This document shows positions 46,461-62,258 of a DNA stretch of 64,000 nucleotides, piece after piece (positions within the stretch are counted from its first letter, which is position 1; every line of letters starts with the position of its first letter). The translations under genes and the position numbers were made by a program. Below the pieces are notes generated by a model. The model ran no database searches. It saw only the letters and a program-made list of their open reading frames with translations, and was not told the origin of the DNA. The stretch comes from Bacillus salacetis (GTDB taxonomy: Bacteria; Bacillota; Bacilli; Bacillales; Bacillaceae_B), in contig NZ_QXIR01000005.1 of the NCBI RefSeq assembly GCF_003581585.1, positions 1 through 64,000 on the forward strand. The letters run 5' to 3'.

Positions 46461-46576
46461 GATTCACAGAGCGGCAATTAACAGGAGCTGCATCTATCCC
46501 AATCCCTTGATTACTAATTCTTACATATCAACATTTCTTCGTTTTTGAACCATACTAACAAAACGGAGGGATGTAT

Positions 46577-46837
46577 ATGGAAGAACAATTACAACAAACT
46601 ATCAAGGAATTGGAAGTTTCTTTAAGGGAGCTTGAAAATGCCAGCTCGGAAAATGTTTTGGTTCAACATTACATTCAGGAAGAGAAGAAGGAAATTCAGC
46701 AGCTGCTCGAAAGGTATTATTTTCAGGAGTCGATTGACCCGGACATAAGCAGTGAACTCATATCTTATTTTTGGATCGGAAGCGGTAATCATAAGGAACA
46801 AGACTGGTTGCATTACACCAAAAAATCGTTATATTAA
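46577..46837 (+). CDS. Hypothetical small protein before lspA (86 aa)
   Basis: An 86-residue acidic, Gln/Glu-rich protein. The first 50 residues (EEQLQQTIKELEVSLRELENA...) look like a coiled coil, and the rest (ELISYFWIGSGNHKEQDWLHY) is more hydrophobic. A GGAGGG site at 46565 favours ATG 46577 over the ATG at 46571, which touches the site. In B. subtilis the DksA-like ylyA occupies this place, but no zinc-finger cysteines or DksA motif are seen here. Function unknown. Confidence 0.65.
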   Translation: MEEQLQQTIKELEVSLRELENASSENVLVQHYIQEEKKEIQQLLERYYFQESIDPDISSELISYFWIGSGNHKEQDWLHYTKKSLY

Positions 46838-46952
46838 TAAGGGTGGATCAAAGATAGAAAATCATGCTGTATTTGGATAAGAGTGTCTTTCTAGCCGGTA
46901 TTATGCTAAAATGCTAAAGTAATCATTTTGATTGGAGACGGAGGCTTCCCGT

Positions 46953-47447
46953 ATGTTTTATTATCTGATTGCTTTGGTTGTAATTGCATTGGATCAGTTC
47001 ACAAAGTGGCTGATCGTGCAGAGAATGACAGAAGGACAGAGCATCACCGTGATTGATAATTTTCTGTATATCACTTCCCACAGGAACCAGGGAGCTGCTT
47101 GGGGAATCCTGCAGGGACAGATGTGGTTCTTCTATATAATCACAATCGGAGTCATTATAGGAATCGTTTATTATCTTGAAAAATATGCAAAAGGAAATAA
47201 ACTGTTCAGCATGAGTCTGGCACTGCTGCTTGGCGGTGCGATCGGCAATTTTATTGACAGGGTATTCAGGAAAGAGGTCGTAGACTTTCTGAATACATTC
47301 ATCATTCAATACGATTTTCCGATTTTCAACATTGCTGATGCTTCTCTTACAATCGGTGTAGGGTTATTGATCATCAATATGCTGATGGAAGAGCGTAGAG
47401 AAAAGAAGGAGAAATTACATGGAAACAATGGAACATATCGTTCGTGA
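46953..47447 (+). CDS. lspA: Lipoprotein signal peptidase (signal peptidase II)
   Basis: Membrane aspartic protease that removes signal peptides from prolipoproteins. The 164-residue protein has four transmembrane helices and the family motifs [26 protein letters not shown] and [11 protein letters not shown]; the last two hold the catalytic Asp pair. Start ATG 46953 behind ACGGAGG; the frame's TTG at 46932 has no site. Its 3' end overlaps ylyB by 29 bp, so its last ten residues are coded inside the ylyB start region. Confidence 0.95.
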   Translation: MFYYLIALVVIALDQFTKWLIVQRMTEGQSITVIDNFLYITSHRNQGAAWGILQGQMWFFYIITIGVIIGIVYYLEKYAKGNKLFSMSLALLLGGAIGNFIDRVFRKEVVDFLNTFIIQYDFPIFNIADASLTIGVGLLIINMLMEERREKKEKLHGNNGTYRS

Positions 47448-48330
47448 AGAAGAAAAGAGTGTAAGGCTGGACAAGATGCTTACCGGGCTGGAACAAGATT
47501 GGTCAAGGTCACAGGTTCAGCAATGGATCAAGGATGGGAATGTAAAGGTGAATGGCTCTGCAGTTAAGACCAACTATAAGTGTGCCGTGGATGATGTAAT
47601 CGCCATTACGATTCCTGAACTTGAAGAATTGGACGTCATCCCAGAAGAAATGGACCTTGATATATACTATGAGGATGGGGATGTTATCGTGGTTAATAAA
47701 CCAAGAGGCATGGTCGTCCATCCCGCTCCGGGTCACCCTTCTGGAACATTGGTCAATGGCCTGATGGCGCATTGCAAGGATCTTTCCGGCATTAACGGTG
47801 TTTTAAGGCCGGGTATTGTACACAGGATTGATAAAGATACATCCGGACTTCTTATGGTTGCCAAGAATGACATGGCCCATGAGAAATTGGTGGAACAACT
47901 GGTCAATAAGACAGTAACCAGGAAATATAAGGCAATCGTCCATGGTATCATCCCTCATGACCAGGGAACAATCGATGCTCCTCTCGGCAGAGATCCGAAA
48001 GACCGCCAAAGGATGGCAGTCGTGGATTCAGGACGGGATGCAGTAACGCACTTCAATGTCCTGGATAGGCTCGCTGCTTTTACGTACGTAGAGTGTCAAC
48101 TGGAAACCGGCAGGACCCATCAAATCCGGGTCCATATGAAATATATCGGTTTTCCTTTGGCGGGAGATCCAAAGTACGGACCGAAAAAAACGCTGGATCT
48201 TGATGGACAGGCATTGCATGCGGGTATCCTGGGTTTTGTCCATCCCCGCACAGGAGAATATCTTGAGTTTGAAGCGGAACCGCCAGCGGTTTTTCGACAA
48301 ACTTTGCAAAAACTGCAAAATATCCGTTGA
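47419..48330 (+). CDS. ylyB: RluD-family pseudouridine synthase YlyB
   Basis: A 303-residue pseudouridine synthase with an N-terminal S4 domain (about 13-70) and the RluA/RluD catalytic domain. The [15 protein letters not shown] motif holds the catalytic Asp near residue 139. [23 protein letters not shown] is the conserved later block. The likely target is 23S rRNA, by family. The start ATG overlaps lspA with AAGAAGGAG upstream. The pyr promoter lies at its stop codon. Confidence 0.93.
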   Translation: METMEHIVREEEKSVRLDKMLTGLEQDWSRSQVQQWIKDGNVKVNGSAVKTNYKCAVDDVIAITIPELEELDVIPEEMDLDIYYEDGDVIVVNKPRGMVVHPAPGHPSGTLVNGLMAHCKDLSGINGVLRPGIVHRIDKDTSGLLMVAKNDMAHEKLVEQLVNKTVTRKYKAIVHGIIPHDQGTIDAPLGRDPKDRQRMAVVDSGRDAVTHFNVLDRLAAFTYVECQLETGRTHQIRVHMKYIGFPLAGDPKYGPKKTLDLDGQALHAGILGFVHPRTGEYLEFEAEPPAVFRQTLQKLQNIR

Positions 48331-48355
48331 CAATCAATCTGTCAGGTCTTATGAT
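48327..48355 (+). promoter_or_regulatory. SigA promoter of the pyr operon
   Basis: TTGACA (48327-48332) and TATGAT (48350-48355) with a 17-nt spacer. The -35 overlaps the ylyB stop codon. Transcription would start near 48362 and enter the first PyrR attenuator. Confidence 0.85.
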
Positions 48356-48370
48356 TGATATAACCGAATA

Positions 48371-49087
<717 letters not shown>

Positions 49088-49091
49088 ACAG

Positions 49092-49203
49092 CTTTCCTTT
49101 TAAAGACAGTCCAGAGAGGCTGGCAAAGGAATCTCAATCGCGGTTTCCGATGAAACCGTATTGCAGAACCCTCTTTGCGCCCTCTTGCAACGAGGGTTTT
49201 TTT
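49092..49203 (+). promoter_or_regulatory. PyrR attenuator 2 (pyrR-pyrP)
   Basis: PyrR-binding loop AGTCCAGAGAGGCT at 49108-49121, a CGGTTT/AAACCG stem at 49141-49158, and a terminator with AACCCTC paired to GAGGGTT (49167-49198) followed by T residues. Confidence 0.92.
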
Positions 49204-49238
49204 TACAGGAACGAACACGAAAGAGGAGGAATATCACG

Positions 49239-50561
49239 TTGGCAAATCACAATGAAGCAGTTTTAGATGTTAGAGACGTACCAAAGGCGGGCCAATGGCT
49301 TACCTTGAGTATACAGCACTTATTCGCGATGTTCGGAGCGACGGTACTTGTGCCGTTCCTGGTGGAGCTAAGTCCGGCGGTGGCATTGATCTCAAGCGGT
49401 CTTGGCACACTGGCTTACCTTCTGATCACCAAAGGGAGAATACCCGCTTATCTTGGCTCATCCTTTGCATTCATTTCACCAATCATCGCCGCAAAAACAG
49501 CAGGCGGTCCGGGGGCAGCCATGATGGGAAGCTTCCTTGCGGGGATTGTATACGGAATTGTCGCCCTGCTGATTTCGCAATTTGGTTTAAAATGGCTGTT
49601 GAAAATTCTTCCGCCGATTGTAGTCGGGCCGGTCATCATGGTTATCGGACTTGGGCTTGCAGGCACTGCAGTCGACATGGCAATGTACGAAAACCCAGGG
49701 GCAGCCCCTGCAGAACTCATATATAGTAATACACATTTAATGGTTGCTCTGGCAACACTGGGAATCACGATTCTGGGATCGATTTTCTTTAGAGGTTTCC
49801 TTGGTCTGGTTCCGATCCTGGTCGGCATCGTAGGGGGGTACGCCATTGCATTCTTTGCAGGAATCGTAGACCTGACACCGGTGAAAGAGGCATCATGGTT
49901 CCAGATTCCGGACTTCATAATTCCATTTGTAAGTTATACACCGGCATTCTCATGGGAAGTAGTTTTCATCATGGTCCCTGTCGCCATCGTTACTTTGGCA
50001 GAACATACAGGTGACCAAATGGTATTAAGCAAGGTCGCTGGGAGAAACTTCATCAAGCAGCCCGGACTGCATCGTTCGATCATGGGTGACGGGGTGGCGA
50101 CAATCATTGCTTCCTTAATCGGCGGCCCGCCAAACACAACGTATGGAGAAAACATAGGCGTCCTGGCAATTACACGGGTCTTCAGCGTGTTCGTCATCGG
50201 TGGCGCTGCAGTAATAGCAATTATCTTTGGATTTGTAGGGAAAATCACAGCCTTGATCGGGACGATTCCGACAGCAGTAATGGGCGGTGTTTCCATCCTG
50301 TTGTTCGGTATCATCGCTTCCAGCGGACTCAGGATGCTGATTGACAACAAAATTGATTTGGGACAGAAACGCAATTTGATCATCTCTTCTGTGATACTGG
50401 TCATTGGGGTTGGAGGAGCTTTCATCGAAATCACTGATAAGCTTTCATTATCAGGAATGGCTCTGGCAGCCATTGTAGGTGTGGTACTTAATTTGATCCT
50501 GCCTGGTCAGGAACCTGTCGATGAAGACGAGATGTTCAAAGGTTTGAATGAAGAGAATTAA
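49239..50561 (+). CDS. pyrP: Uracil permease PyrP
   Basis: Nucleobase:cation symporter (NCS2/UraA family) importing uracil. The 440-residue protein has about 14 transmembrane segments. Conserved family parts include SIQHLFAMFGATVLVPFL at the N-terminus, AEHTGDQMVLSKVAGR, and GGPPNTTYGENIGVLAITRV with the substrate-binding region. Start TTG 49239, after AAGAGGAGGA, avoids reading through the attenuator; the in-frame start at 49161 would begin inside it. Confidence 0.95.
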   Translation: MANHNEAVLDVRDVPKAGQWLTLSIQHLFAMFGATVLVPFLVELSPAVALISSGLGTLAYLLITKGRIPAYLGSSFAFISPIIAAKTAGGPGAAMMGSFLAGIVYGIVALLISQFGLKWLLKILPPIVVGPVIMVIGLGLAGTAVDMAMYENPGAAPAELIYSNTHLMVALATLGITILGSIFFRGFLGLVPILVGIVGGYAIAFFAGIVDLTPVKEASWFQIPDFIIPFVSYTPAFSWEVVFIMVPVAIVTLAEHTGDQMVLSKVAGRNFIKQPGLHRSIMGDGVATIIASLIGGPPNTTYGENIGVLAITRVFSVFVIGGAAVIAIIFGFVGKITALIGTIPTAVMGGVSILLFGIIASSGLRMLIDNKIDLGQKRNLIISSVILVIGVGGAFIEITDKLSLSGMALAAIVGVVLNLILPGQEPVDEDEMFKGLNEEN

Positions 50562-50583
50562 TTGAAAAAATAAATAGAGTATC

Positions 50584-51656
<1,073 letters not shown>

Positions 51657-51657
51657 T

Positions 51658-52938
51658 ATGACAACTATCATAAAAAATGCAAAGTGGTTAGAAGAGAACG
51701 GAACGATTTTAACAAAAGATGTAAAGATAGTGGATAAACATATTGCCGAAATTGGTGAAAATCTGGCAGATGGAAATGCAGATATTTTCGATGCCAAGGG
51801 TCTCCTTCTCCTCCCGGGATTTGTGGATCTTCATGTGCACCTTAGAGAGCCTGGCGGCGAAAAGAAGGAAACAATCGAAACAGGGACAAAAGCAGCTGCA
51901 AAAGGCGGATTCACGACATTGGCGGCGATGCCGAATACACGGCCGGTACCGGATGACGTGGAAACACTTCAATGGCTGAACGGAAGAATAAAAGAAACAG
52001 CGAAAGTAAGAGTACTTCCATATGCTTCCATTACAGAACGGCAGGTTGGAAAAGACCTTACTGACTTTGCAGCACTAAAAGATTCAGGAGCGTTCGCTTT
52101 TACAGATGATGGGGTAGGAGTGCAGGAAGCCGGAAAAATGTATGAAGCCATGAAAGCGGCAGCCGCAGTCGACAAAGCCATTGTGGCTCATTGTGAAGAT
52201 AACAGCCTGATATACGGCGGAGCCGTGCATGAAGGGAAATTCTCAAAAGAGAATGGGTTTAAAGGGATTCCATCCATCTGTGAGTCAGTCCAAATCGCCA
52301 GGGATGTCCTTCTTGCCGAGGCGGCGGATTGCCACTATCATGTCTGCCACATCAGTACAAAAGAATCTGTCCGGGTTGTCAGGGACGCTAAAAAAGCGGG
52401 CATCAGAGTGACCGCGGAAGTGACTCCCCATCATTTGCTCCTGACAGAGGAAGATATACCGGGAGACGATGCGAACTATAAAATGAATCCTCCCCTTAGA
52501 AGCACAGAAGACCGTGAAGCGCTGATAGCAGGGCTGCTGGATGGAACCATCGATTTCATTGCGACCGACCATGCCCCTCATACGGCATCGGAGAAATCAG
52601 AAGGAATTGCCCTTGCCCCATTTGGAATTGTGGGATTGGAAACAGCCTTCCCGCTGCTTTATACAAATTTTGTGGAAAAGGGATCATTCACACTGAACCA
52701 GCTTGTTGATTGGATGACCAGGAAGCCGTCTCAAACATTCAGACTTCCTTATGGAACCTTGGAGGTTGGAAGCTTAGCCGACATCACACTGGTAGATTTA
52801 AACCAGACACAAGCAATCGATCCTGATACTTTCCTGTCAAAAGGAACAAATACACCGTTTGGCGGATGGGAATGCAAAGGCTGGCCGCAAGCAACATTTT
52901 CAGAAGGAACCTTAATTTGGAAGGAAGGCGAACAATAA
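51658..52938 (+). CDS. pyrC: Dihydroorotase
   Basis: Zinc amidohydrolase closing carbamoyl-aspartate to dihydroorotate. The 426-residue class I enzyme has the metal ligands in [11 protein letters not shown] (about 58-68), further His at VAHCEDNSL and [12 protein letters not shown], and [11 protein letters not shown] with the catalytic Asp. AAGGAGGAG precedes the ATG. Its stop overlaps the carA start (TAATG). Confidence 0.96.
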   Translation: MTTIIKNAKWLEENGTILTKDVKIVDKHIAEIGENLADGNADIFDAKGLLLLPGFVDLHVHLREPGGEKKETIETGTKAAAKGGFTTLAAMPNTRPVPDDVETLQWLNGRIKETAKVRVLPYASITERQVGKDLTDFAALKDSGAFAFTDDGVGVQEAGKMYEAMKAAAAVDKAIVAHCEDNSLIYGGAVHEGKFSKENGFKGIPSICESVQIARDVLLAEAADCHYHVCHISTKESVRVVRDAKKAGIRVTAEVTPHHLLLTEEDIPGDDANYKMNPPLRSTEDREALIAGLLDGTIDFIATDHAPHTASEKSEGIALAPFGIVGLETAFPLLYTNFVEKGSFTLNQLVDWMTRKPSQTFRLPYGTLEVGSLADITLVDLNQTQAIDPDTFLSKGTNTPFGGWECKGWPQATFSEGTLIWKEGEQ

Positions 52939-54029
52939 TGAAAAGACAGCTTATTCTTGATGATGGCACTGTATTTACAGGGGAAGGATTTGGAGCTGAG
53001 ACAAGTTCTGTTGGAGAGGTTGTTTTTAACACAGGAATGACAGGGTATCAGGAGATTCTCTCAGATCCGTCTTACTGCGGCCAAATCATCACTCTGACAT
53101 ACCCGATGATTGGAAACTATGGAATCAACCGCGATGATTACGAATCCATTTCACCGGCAATCAAAGGACTCATTGTAAGAGAAGAAGCAGATTTCCCTTC
53201 CAACTGGAGAACTGAAAGTACATTGAATGACCTCCTGAAAGCGAAAGGAATTCCGGGACTTGCCGGAATTGATACGAGAATGCTGACAAGAAAAATCAGG
53301 GAACGCGGAACGATGAAAGGAATGATCTGCTCTGCAGAAGCCGACAAGGAAGAAATCCTTCACAAGCTGAGAGCTGCTGAACTTCCATCAAACCAGGTGA
53401 AACAGGTCTCAACCAAAACTGCCTATCCAAGTCCTGGCAGAGGGTTCCGTGTCGTATTGGTGGATTTCGGGATGAAGCATGGAATTCTCAGGGAGCTCAA
53501 CAAAAGAGATTGCGACGTGATTGTCGTTCCTTACAATACATCAGCCAAGGACATTCAGGCATTGAACCCGGATGGCATCATGCTCTCAAACGGACCAGGA
53601 GATCCAAAGGATGTCCCGGAGGCAATCGAGATGATCAATGATATTCTTGGGAAGATTCCTTTGTTCGGAATTTGTCTTGGGCACCAGCTGTTTGCACTGG
53701 CAGGCGGCGGCGACACCTTCAAGATGAAGTTTGGACACCGCGGCTCCAATCACCCTGTGAAAGACCTTGCAACAGGAAAAATTGCTTTGACATCACAAAA
53801 CCACGGGTATTCAGTGGATGAAGCTTCATTGGAAAAAACACGCCTGGAAATCACCCATATCGGATTGAATGACGGAACAATAGAAGGATTGAAACATCTT
53901 GATTTGCCTGCCTTCACGGTCCAATACCACCCGGAGGCTTCACCTGGGCCTGAAGATGCAAACGGACTTTTCGATCAATTCATGACAATGATGAAAGCGG
54001 AAATGAGAAAGGAGATTTCACATGCCTAA
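52938..54029 (+). CDS. pyrAA: Carbamoyl-phosphate synthase, small (glutaminase) subunit, pyrimidine-specific
   Basis: Class I glutamine amidotransferase subunit passing ammonia to the large subunit. The 363-residue protein has the catalytic cysteine in [14 protein letters not shown] (Cys246) and the His-Glu pair in [13 protein letters not shown]. The ATG 52938 overlaps the pyrC stop with AAGGAAGGCG upstream; the frame's earlier start is inside pyrC. Its own stop overlaps carB by 8 bp. Alternative symbol carA. Confidence 0.96.
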   Translation: MKRQLILDDGTVFTGEGFGAETSSVGEVVFNTGMTGYQEILSDPSYCGQIITLTYPMIGNYGINRDDYESISPAIKGLIVREEADFPSNWRTESTLNDLLKAKGIPGLAGIDTRMLTRKIRERGTMKGMICSAEADKEEILHKLRAAELPSNQVKQVSTKTAYPSPGRGFRVVLVDFGMKHGILRELNKRDCDVIVVPYNTSAKDIQALNPDGIMLSNGPGDPKDVPEAIEMINDILGKIPLFGICLGHQLFALAGGGDTFKMKFGHRGSNHPVKDLATGKIALTSQNHGYSVDEASLEKTRLEITHIGLNDGTIEGLKHLDLPAFTVQYHPEASPGPEDANGLFDQFMTMMKAEMRKEISHA

Positions 54030-57000
54030 ACGTACAGATATCAAAACCATCCTGGTAATCGGAAGCGGCCCGATCGTCATCGGCCAGGCGGCAGAATTTG
54101 ACTATGCAGGGACACAGGCCTGTATCGCCCTGAAAGAAGAAGGCTATAAAGTCATTCTTGTAAACTCCAATCCAGCGACAATCATGACGGACAGTGAAAT
54201 TGCCGATAAGGTATATATCGAACCTTTAACACTGGAATTTGTCAGCAGGATCATCCGCAAAGAACGTCCTGATGCACTGCTTCCTACCCTTGGAGGCCAG
54301 ACAGGGTTGAATATGGCGGTAGAATTGGCCAACTCGGGTGTCCTTGATGAATGTGAGGTTGAAATCCTTGGAACAAAGTTATCAGCCATTGAACAGGCTG
54401 AAGACCGGGATCTTTTCAGAAAACTGATGAAAGAACTGAATGAGCCGGTGCCGGATAGTGAAATCATCCGGACGGTAGAAGAAGCTTTCGAGTTTGTTGA
54501 AGAAGTGGGCTACCCGGTGATTGTACGTCCTGCCTATACATTGGGGGGAACAGGCGGAGGGATTTGCCATAACCGCAAGGAATTGATTGAAATTGTCAGC
54601 AGCGGATTAAAATACAGTCCGGTTACACAGTGTTTGCTTGAGAAAAGCATCGCAGGGTTCAAGGAAATCGAATATGAAGTGATGCGCGACAGCAATGACA
54701 GTGCCATCGTTGTATGTAATATGGAAAACTTTGACCCTGTCGGCATCCACACAGGTGACTCAATCGTTGTGGCACCAAGCCAAACGCTGAGTGACAGGGA
54801 ATATCAAATGCTCAGAAACTGTTCATTGAAAATCATCCGTGCTTTGGGGATTGAAGGGGGATGTAATGTGCAGCTGGCCCTTGATCCAAACAGCTTCCAG
54901 TATTACATCATCGAAGTGAACCCCCGCGTCAGCCGCTCTTCTGCACTTGCATCAAAAGCTACGGGTTACCCGATTGCAAAGCTTGCGGCTAAGATTGCGG
55001 TTGGCCTGAACCTTGATGAGATGATGAACCCTGTAACAGGAAAAACGTATGCAAGCTTTGAGCCGGCACTTGACTATATCGTTTCCAAGATTCCCCGCTG
55101 GCCGTTTGATAAATTCGAATCAGCAAAAAGAAATCTTGGAACCCAGATGAAGGCTACGGGGGAAGTCATGGCAATCGGCCGTACCTTTGAAGAATCGATC
55201 TTAAAGGCTGTGAGATCACTGGAGAGCAACGTTTATCACCTGGGACTTGAAGACGGAGACAGCTTTGATGACGCACTGATCGAGAAACGCATTAGAAAAG
55301 CCGGAGATGAAAGACTATTCTATATAGGCGAAGCACTGCGCCGCGGTGTGACGATTGAAACCATCCATGAGTGGAGCAAAATCGATTTGTTCTTCCTTCA
55401 TAAGCTTAAGAAAATTGTGGATTTTGAAACTGAACTTGCTGATTCTCCGTTTAACTATGAACATGCCCTGAGAGCAAAACGAATGGGCTTTGCCGATATC
55501 ACACTGGCGAAGTTATGGAATGCGACTGAAAAGCAAGTTTATGACTGGAGAAAAGAACAGGAACTGATTCCTGTTTACAAGATGGTGGATACATGTGCGG
55601 CAGAGTTTGAATCCGAAACACCATACTTCTACGGAACATATGAGAGAGAAAATGAATCAGTTGTCACTTCGAGGAAAAGCGTGGTGGTCCTCGGATCGGG
55701 TCCGATCAGGATCGGCCAGGGTGTGGAGTTCGATTACGCAACAGTCCATTCTGTATGGGCCATAAAAGAAGCGGGATACGAAGCCATCATCGTCAACAAT
55801 AACCCGGAGACAGTTTCAACCGACTTCAGCATTTCCGACAAGCTTTATTTCGAACCGCTGACAATTGAAGATGTCATGCATATCATCGACTTGGAAAAGC
55901 CGGAAGGTGTCGTCGTCCAGTTTGGTGGGCAGACGGCGATCAACCTGGCAGCCCAGCTGGTCGAGAGGGGCGTCAAGATCCTCGGTACATCATTGGAAGA
56001 TCTTGACCGGGCCGAGAACAGGGATAAATTTGAGTATACCCTCCAAAGCCTCGGTATTCCTCAGCCGGAAGGGAAGACAGCCGTTACAGTCGAAGGTGCA
56101 GTAGAGATTGCTGAGTCCATCGGCTACCCTGTCTTGGTTCGCCCGTCATATGTATTGGGCGGCCGCGCGATGGAAATCGTCTATGAACAAGACGAACTTC
56201 TTCAATATATGAAAAATGCGGTCAAGGTGAATCCTGAGCATCCAGTCTTGATTGACCGCTACTTAATCGGAAAAGAAATTGAAGTGGATGCGATTTCAGA
56301 TGGCAAGGATGTCGTCATTCCTGGCATTATGGAACATATCGAGAGAGCGGGTGTCCATTCCGGTGATTCTATCGCGGTATACCCTCCGCAGCAGCTCACT
56401 AAGGATCAGAAAGATAGAATCATAGAGTATACAACGAAACTGGCAAGAGGGTTAAACATCATCGGTCTCCTGAATATCCAGTATGTCATCAGCAAAAATG
56501 AGGTGTATGTCCTGGAAGTCAATCCGCGTTCAAGCCGGACTGTGCCGTTTTTAAGTAAAATCACCAATGTGCCTATGGCAAACCTGGCCACTAAAGTGAT
56601 CCTGGGAAGCACGCTTGCCGAAATGGGCTACCAATCCGGTTTGGTTACAGAGAAAAAGGGTGTGTATGTCAAAGTCCCTGTATTCTCCTTCGCGAAACTG
56701 CGCAGAGTGGACATCACTCTCGGGCCGGAAATGAAATCAACGGGAGAAGTAATGGGGAAAGATTCTACACTGGAAAAAGCACTTTATAAAGGGATTGTAG
56801 CAGCAGGCATGCAGATGAAAGAGTATGGATCCGTCCTGCTTACCGTCGCAGACAAGGATAAAGAAGAGGCGACGGGACTTGCTAAGCGCTTCGTCAATAT
56901 CGGTTACCAGATCCTTGCTACAAAAGGTACAGCGGATGTATTAAGGGCAGCGGACATCCCGGTGAAAGAGGTAGACAAGATTGGTTCTGAAGGTCCTACG

Positions 57001-57233
57001 CTCCTGGATGTCATCCAAAGCGGCGAAACACAGCTCGTCATCAATACCCTGACAAAAGGCAAGCAGCCTCAGAGAGACGGATTCAGGATCCGCAGGGAGT
57101 CTGTGGAAAACGGCATTCCTTGTTTGACTTCACTGGATACAGCCGAAGCAATCCTGAAAGTCTTTGAATCCATGACCTTCTCAGCGGAAGCAATGGAAGG
57201 GGCGGAAGAAACTCAAAAGGCGGCGGTATTTTC

Positions 57234-57237
<4 letters not shown>
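54022..57237 (+). CDS. pyrAB: Carbamoyl-phosphate synthase, large subunit, pyrimidine-specific
   Basis: The 1071-residue synthetase has two homologous ATP-grasp halves: one phosphorylates bicarbonate and the other carbamate. Each half starts with an alike block ([20 protein letters not shown] and [19 protein letters not shown]). A C-terminal MGS-like regulatory domain (about 935-1060) is the usual effector site. It overlaps carA by 8 bp and pyrK by 4 bp. Alternative symbol carB. Confidence 0.97.
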
Positions 57238-59629
<2,392 letters not shown>

Positions 59630-59633
<4 letters not shown>

Positions 59634-60256
59634 AAAAAGAAATTGCTCAGGAATTATTGAATATTGAAGCGGTGTTTTTAAAGCCGAATGATCCTTTTAC
59701 TTGGTCTTCGGGTTTGAAATCCCCTATATACTGCGATAACCGATTAACGATTTCCTATCCTAAAGTAAGGAATATGATCGCTGAAGGCATGGCTGAAAAT
59801 ATTAGAAATCATTTTCCTGATGCGGAAATGATCGCAGGCACCGCCACAGCGGGGATCCCCCATGCAGCCTGGGTCAGCGACCGGCTTGGATTACCAATGT
59901 GTTACGTCCGTTCGAAGCCGAAAGCCCATGGCAAAGGAAGCCAGATTGAAGGGAAAGTTTCAAAAGGGCAGAAGGTTGTCGTAGTTGAAGATTTGATTTC
60001 GACAGGAGGAAGCTGCATCTCCGCAGTTCATGCCTTGAGAGAAGAGGGCTGTGAAGTGCTTGGCGTATCTGCCATCTTTACATACGAGCTGCAAAAAGGC
60101 ATCGAAAGGCTTGAAGAGGAAGGAATAAAAGCAGTATCGCTATCCGACTACACAGCACTGTTAGAGGCTGCTCATGAGAACCATTACATTGAAGAAAAAG
60201 ACCTTGAAGCGCTGAAAAGCTGGAGGCAGTCCCCAGAAAATTGGGCCCCCAACTAA
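59630..60256 (+). CDS. pyrE: Orotate phosphoribosyltransferase
   Basis: Joins orotate to PRPP, making OMP. The 208-residue protein has the PRPP-binding motif [13 protein letters not shown] near residue 120, and the flexible-loop residues in [15 protein letters not shown]. Start ATG 59630 follows TGGGAGGG and overlaps the pyrF stop; the frame's 59615 start is within that site. Last gene of the pyr operon. Confidence 0.96.
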
Positions 60257-60260
60257 AACC

Positions 60261-60310
60261 GCCGGGGACAGTCCCCTGTTACTTTAACGTAACAGGGGAC
60301 TGTCCCCGGC
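60261..60310. repeat. REP-like palindrome after pyrE
   Basis: A 22-bp perfect inverted repeat (GCCGGGGACAGTCCCCTGTTAC with a TTTAAC loop) containing GGGGACAGTCCCC. This core recurs as a dispersed repeat in many Bacillaceae genomes, as I recall; REP-type repeats of that sort are moved by RAYT transposases. It could also end the pyr transcript, but no T-run follows. Confidence 0.7.
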
Positions 60311-60335
60311 TGCGTTAACGCGTTAATGAAATAAA

Positions 60336-60359
60336 GAAAGCGCCCCGAAAGGCGCTTTC
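60336..60359. terminator. Terminator between pyrE and rqcH
   Basis: GAAAGCGCC pairs with GGCGCTTTC around a 6-nt loop, 7 bp before the stop of convergent rqcH. T-runs are weak on both sides. Confidence 0.65.
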
Positions 60360-60366
60360 CGTCATT

Positions 60367-62073
60367 CTATTCTTTTTTCATCGCACGCACGGTATCCAGG
60401 CTTGGCGTTGTATAAACAGTCTGCTGTCCGTCATAGGTGACAAATCCCGGCTTGGCGCCGTTAGGTTTTTTTACGTTTTTTACGGCAGTGAAGTCAACCG
60501 GCACTGAACTTGACTCCCGGGCTTTACTGAAATATGAGGCCAGTACCGCAGCTTCTTTGATGGTTTCATCTGAAGGGTCCTTGCTCCTGATGACGACATG
60601 GGAACCAGGGATATCTTTTGTATGAAGCCATATTTCCTCTTTTCCTGCAAGTTTATTTGTCAGGTAATCATTCTGTTTATTATTCTTTCCAACGAGAATG
60701 GTCGTTCCATCACTGGATAAATAGGATTCCAGCTGAGGTTTTTCGTTATTCTTCTTTTTCTTCTTTTCGTGCTTCGCTTTGATGTAGCCTTCTTCTGCGA
60801 GTTCTTCCCGGATTTCCATGATATCCTTTGGAGAAGCGGAATCAAGCTGCTGCAGCAGCTGCTCCAGATACAGAATTTCTTCCTTTGCTTTTTCAATCTG
60901 TTCCTGAACGATTCTGATTGCTGTCTTTGCTTTGGTATATTTTGAAAAATATTGCTGGGCATTCTCAGAAGGAGTTTTTCTTGTATCCAGGGCAATCTTC
61001 ACTGTGCCGCCCTCTTCATCATAATAATTGACGACTTCAATTTTCTTCATGCCTCTTTCAACAGCATATAAGTTTGCAGTAAGCAATTCTCCATACAGCT
61101 GATAGGTATCTGCATTCTCCGCATCTTTTAACGTTTTTTCAAGTTTGACAATTTTACTTTGATTCTTATCCCGCTCATTTTTGATGAACCGTTCAAGATC
61201 ATTTCCCTGCTGCTTCACCCGGTCTCTTTCTGCTTTTTGATGGAAATAGCGGTCCAGCAATTCACTTAAATTGGAATAATGATACCGCTCTCCATCTATA
61301 TGTTGAAGATCAAGGAAGTAAAAAGTTTCTTTATCCGATTGTATGAGCGTTGGCTGATAGTCACGTTGTTTAACAGGTTCGAGCAGATTCAGCACTGCTT
61401 GAGGCAAACTGTTCCGATTTGCGAGACCAGCACGATGGACGGCTTCTTTTGCAAACAGTGGGGAAAAACCGGAAAAGGCTCCGACTAACTGCTTATCAAG
61501 CTTACCGCTGTTAAAATCAACTGCCCTGAGGATATCATCCCTGTCTGCTTCCAGAGGGTTCTTCTTATCCTGTGGAGGCGGGAACTTGTATTCTTGTCCT
61601 GGCAGGACGGTTCTGTAGCTGTTAATGGAAGGCGGGATATGCTTGACTGAATCGAGAATCATATTCCTGCTCTTATCCACAACTACTATGTTGCTGTGCC
61701 TTCCCATTATTTCGATAATCAGCTGCTTATAGGACACATCACCGATCTCGCTTCGCCCTTTAATTTCAAAAATGATGATCCGGTCGACTTCCTTCTGATA
61801 AACATCTTCTATTATGTATCCCTCAAGGTGCTTCCTGAGAAGCATACAGAACATGGGAGGGACTGATGGATTTTCATAGCTTTGGGAAGTCAGCTGTACC
61901 CGGGCATAGCTGGGGTGTGCAGACAAAAGGAGCTTATGGTTTTTCCCCTGTGACCTGACGATCATGATGATTTCATTTTTGTATGGCTGGTGGATCTTGT
62001 TGATCCGCCCGCCTTTTAACAGATCGCCAAGCTCTTCAGACATGGCTTTTGTAAATAATCCATCGAATGACAT
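60367..62073 (-). CDS. rqcH: Ribosome quality control protein RqcH (NFACT family, YloA/FbpA)
   Basis: A 568-residue NFACT protein that binds obstructed 50S subunits and adds alanine tails to stalled peptides. The NFACT-N domain is at about 1-200 ([14 protein letters not shown] start). Helix-hairpin-helix and coiled-coil parts follow (about 280-430), then the NFACT-R domain (about 440-560; [15 protein letters not shown]). It is also annotated as a fibronectin-binding protein. It is on the minus strand, convergent with the pyr operon. Its functional partner ylmH is also in this window. Confidence 0.94.
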   Translation of the reverse strand: MSFDGLFTKAMSEELGDLLKGGRINKIHQPYKNEIIMIVRSQGKNHKLLLSAHPSYARVQLTSQSYENPSVPPMFCMLLRKHLEGYIIEDVYQKEVDRIIIFEIKGRSEIGDVSYKQLIIEIMGRHSNIVVVDKSRNMILDSVKHIPPSINSYRTVLPGQEYKFPPPQDKKNPLEADRDDILRAVDFNSGKLDKQLVGAFSGFSPLFAKEAVHRAGLANRNSLPQAVLNLLEPVKQRDYQPTLIQSDKETFYFLDLQHIDGERYHYSNLSELLDRYFHQKAERDRVKQQGNDLERFIKNERDKNQSKIVKLEKTLKDAENADTYQLYGELLTANLYAVERGMKKIEVVNYYDEEGGTVKIALDTRKTPSENAQQYFSKYTKAKTAIRIVQEQIEKAKEEILYLEQLLQQLDSASPKDIMEIREELAEEGYIKAKHEKKKKKNNEKPQLESYLSSDGTTILVGKNNKQNDYLTNKLAGKEEIWLHTKDIPGSHVVIRSKDPSDETIKEAAVLASYFSKARESSSVPVDFTAVKNVKKPNGAKPGFVTYDGQQTVYTTPSLDTVRAMKKE

Positions 62074-62258
62074 TTTATTACATCCTCTACTGTGTTAGTT
62101 ATCAAATTAAAGAATTTATATCTTACCGTTACATCTTAGCATTCCTTTTCAGATGGTGCGGCAGGATGGACGGGCGTACGGAATCCAGTGCTTTTCGATG
62201 TTTTGACTAGTAAGGAAAGGTGATGAAGCTTACTGGGTTCTTTGTGCTCCCATTATTT
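62074..62258. other. Upstream region of rqcH, nothing clear
   Basis: Contains the presumed minus-strand rqcH promoter and the start of the 152-bp repeat tract. No gene is credible. Confidence 0.4.

Noticed and set aside
48327-48364. TTGACA with TATAAC as the pyr promoter
   Set aside because: The spacer would be 26 nt; TATGAT at 48350 gives 17 nt and is preferred.
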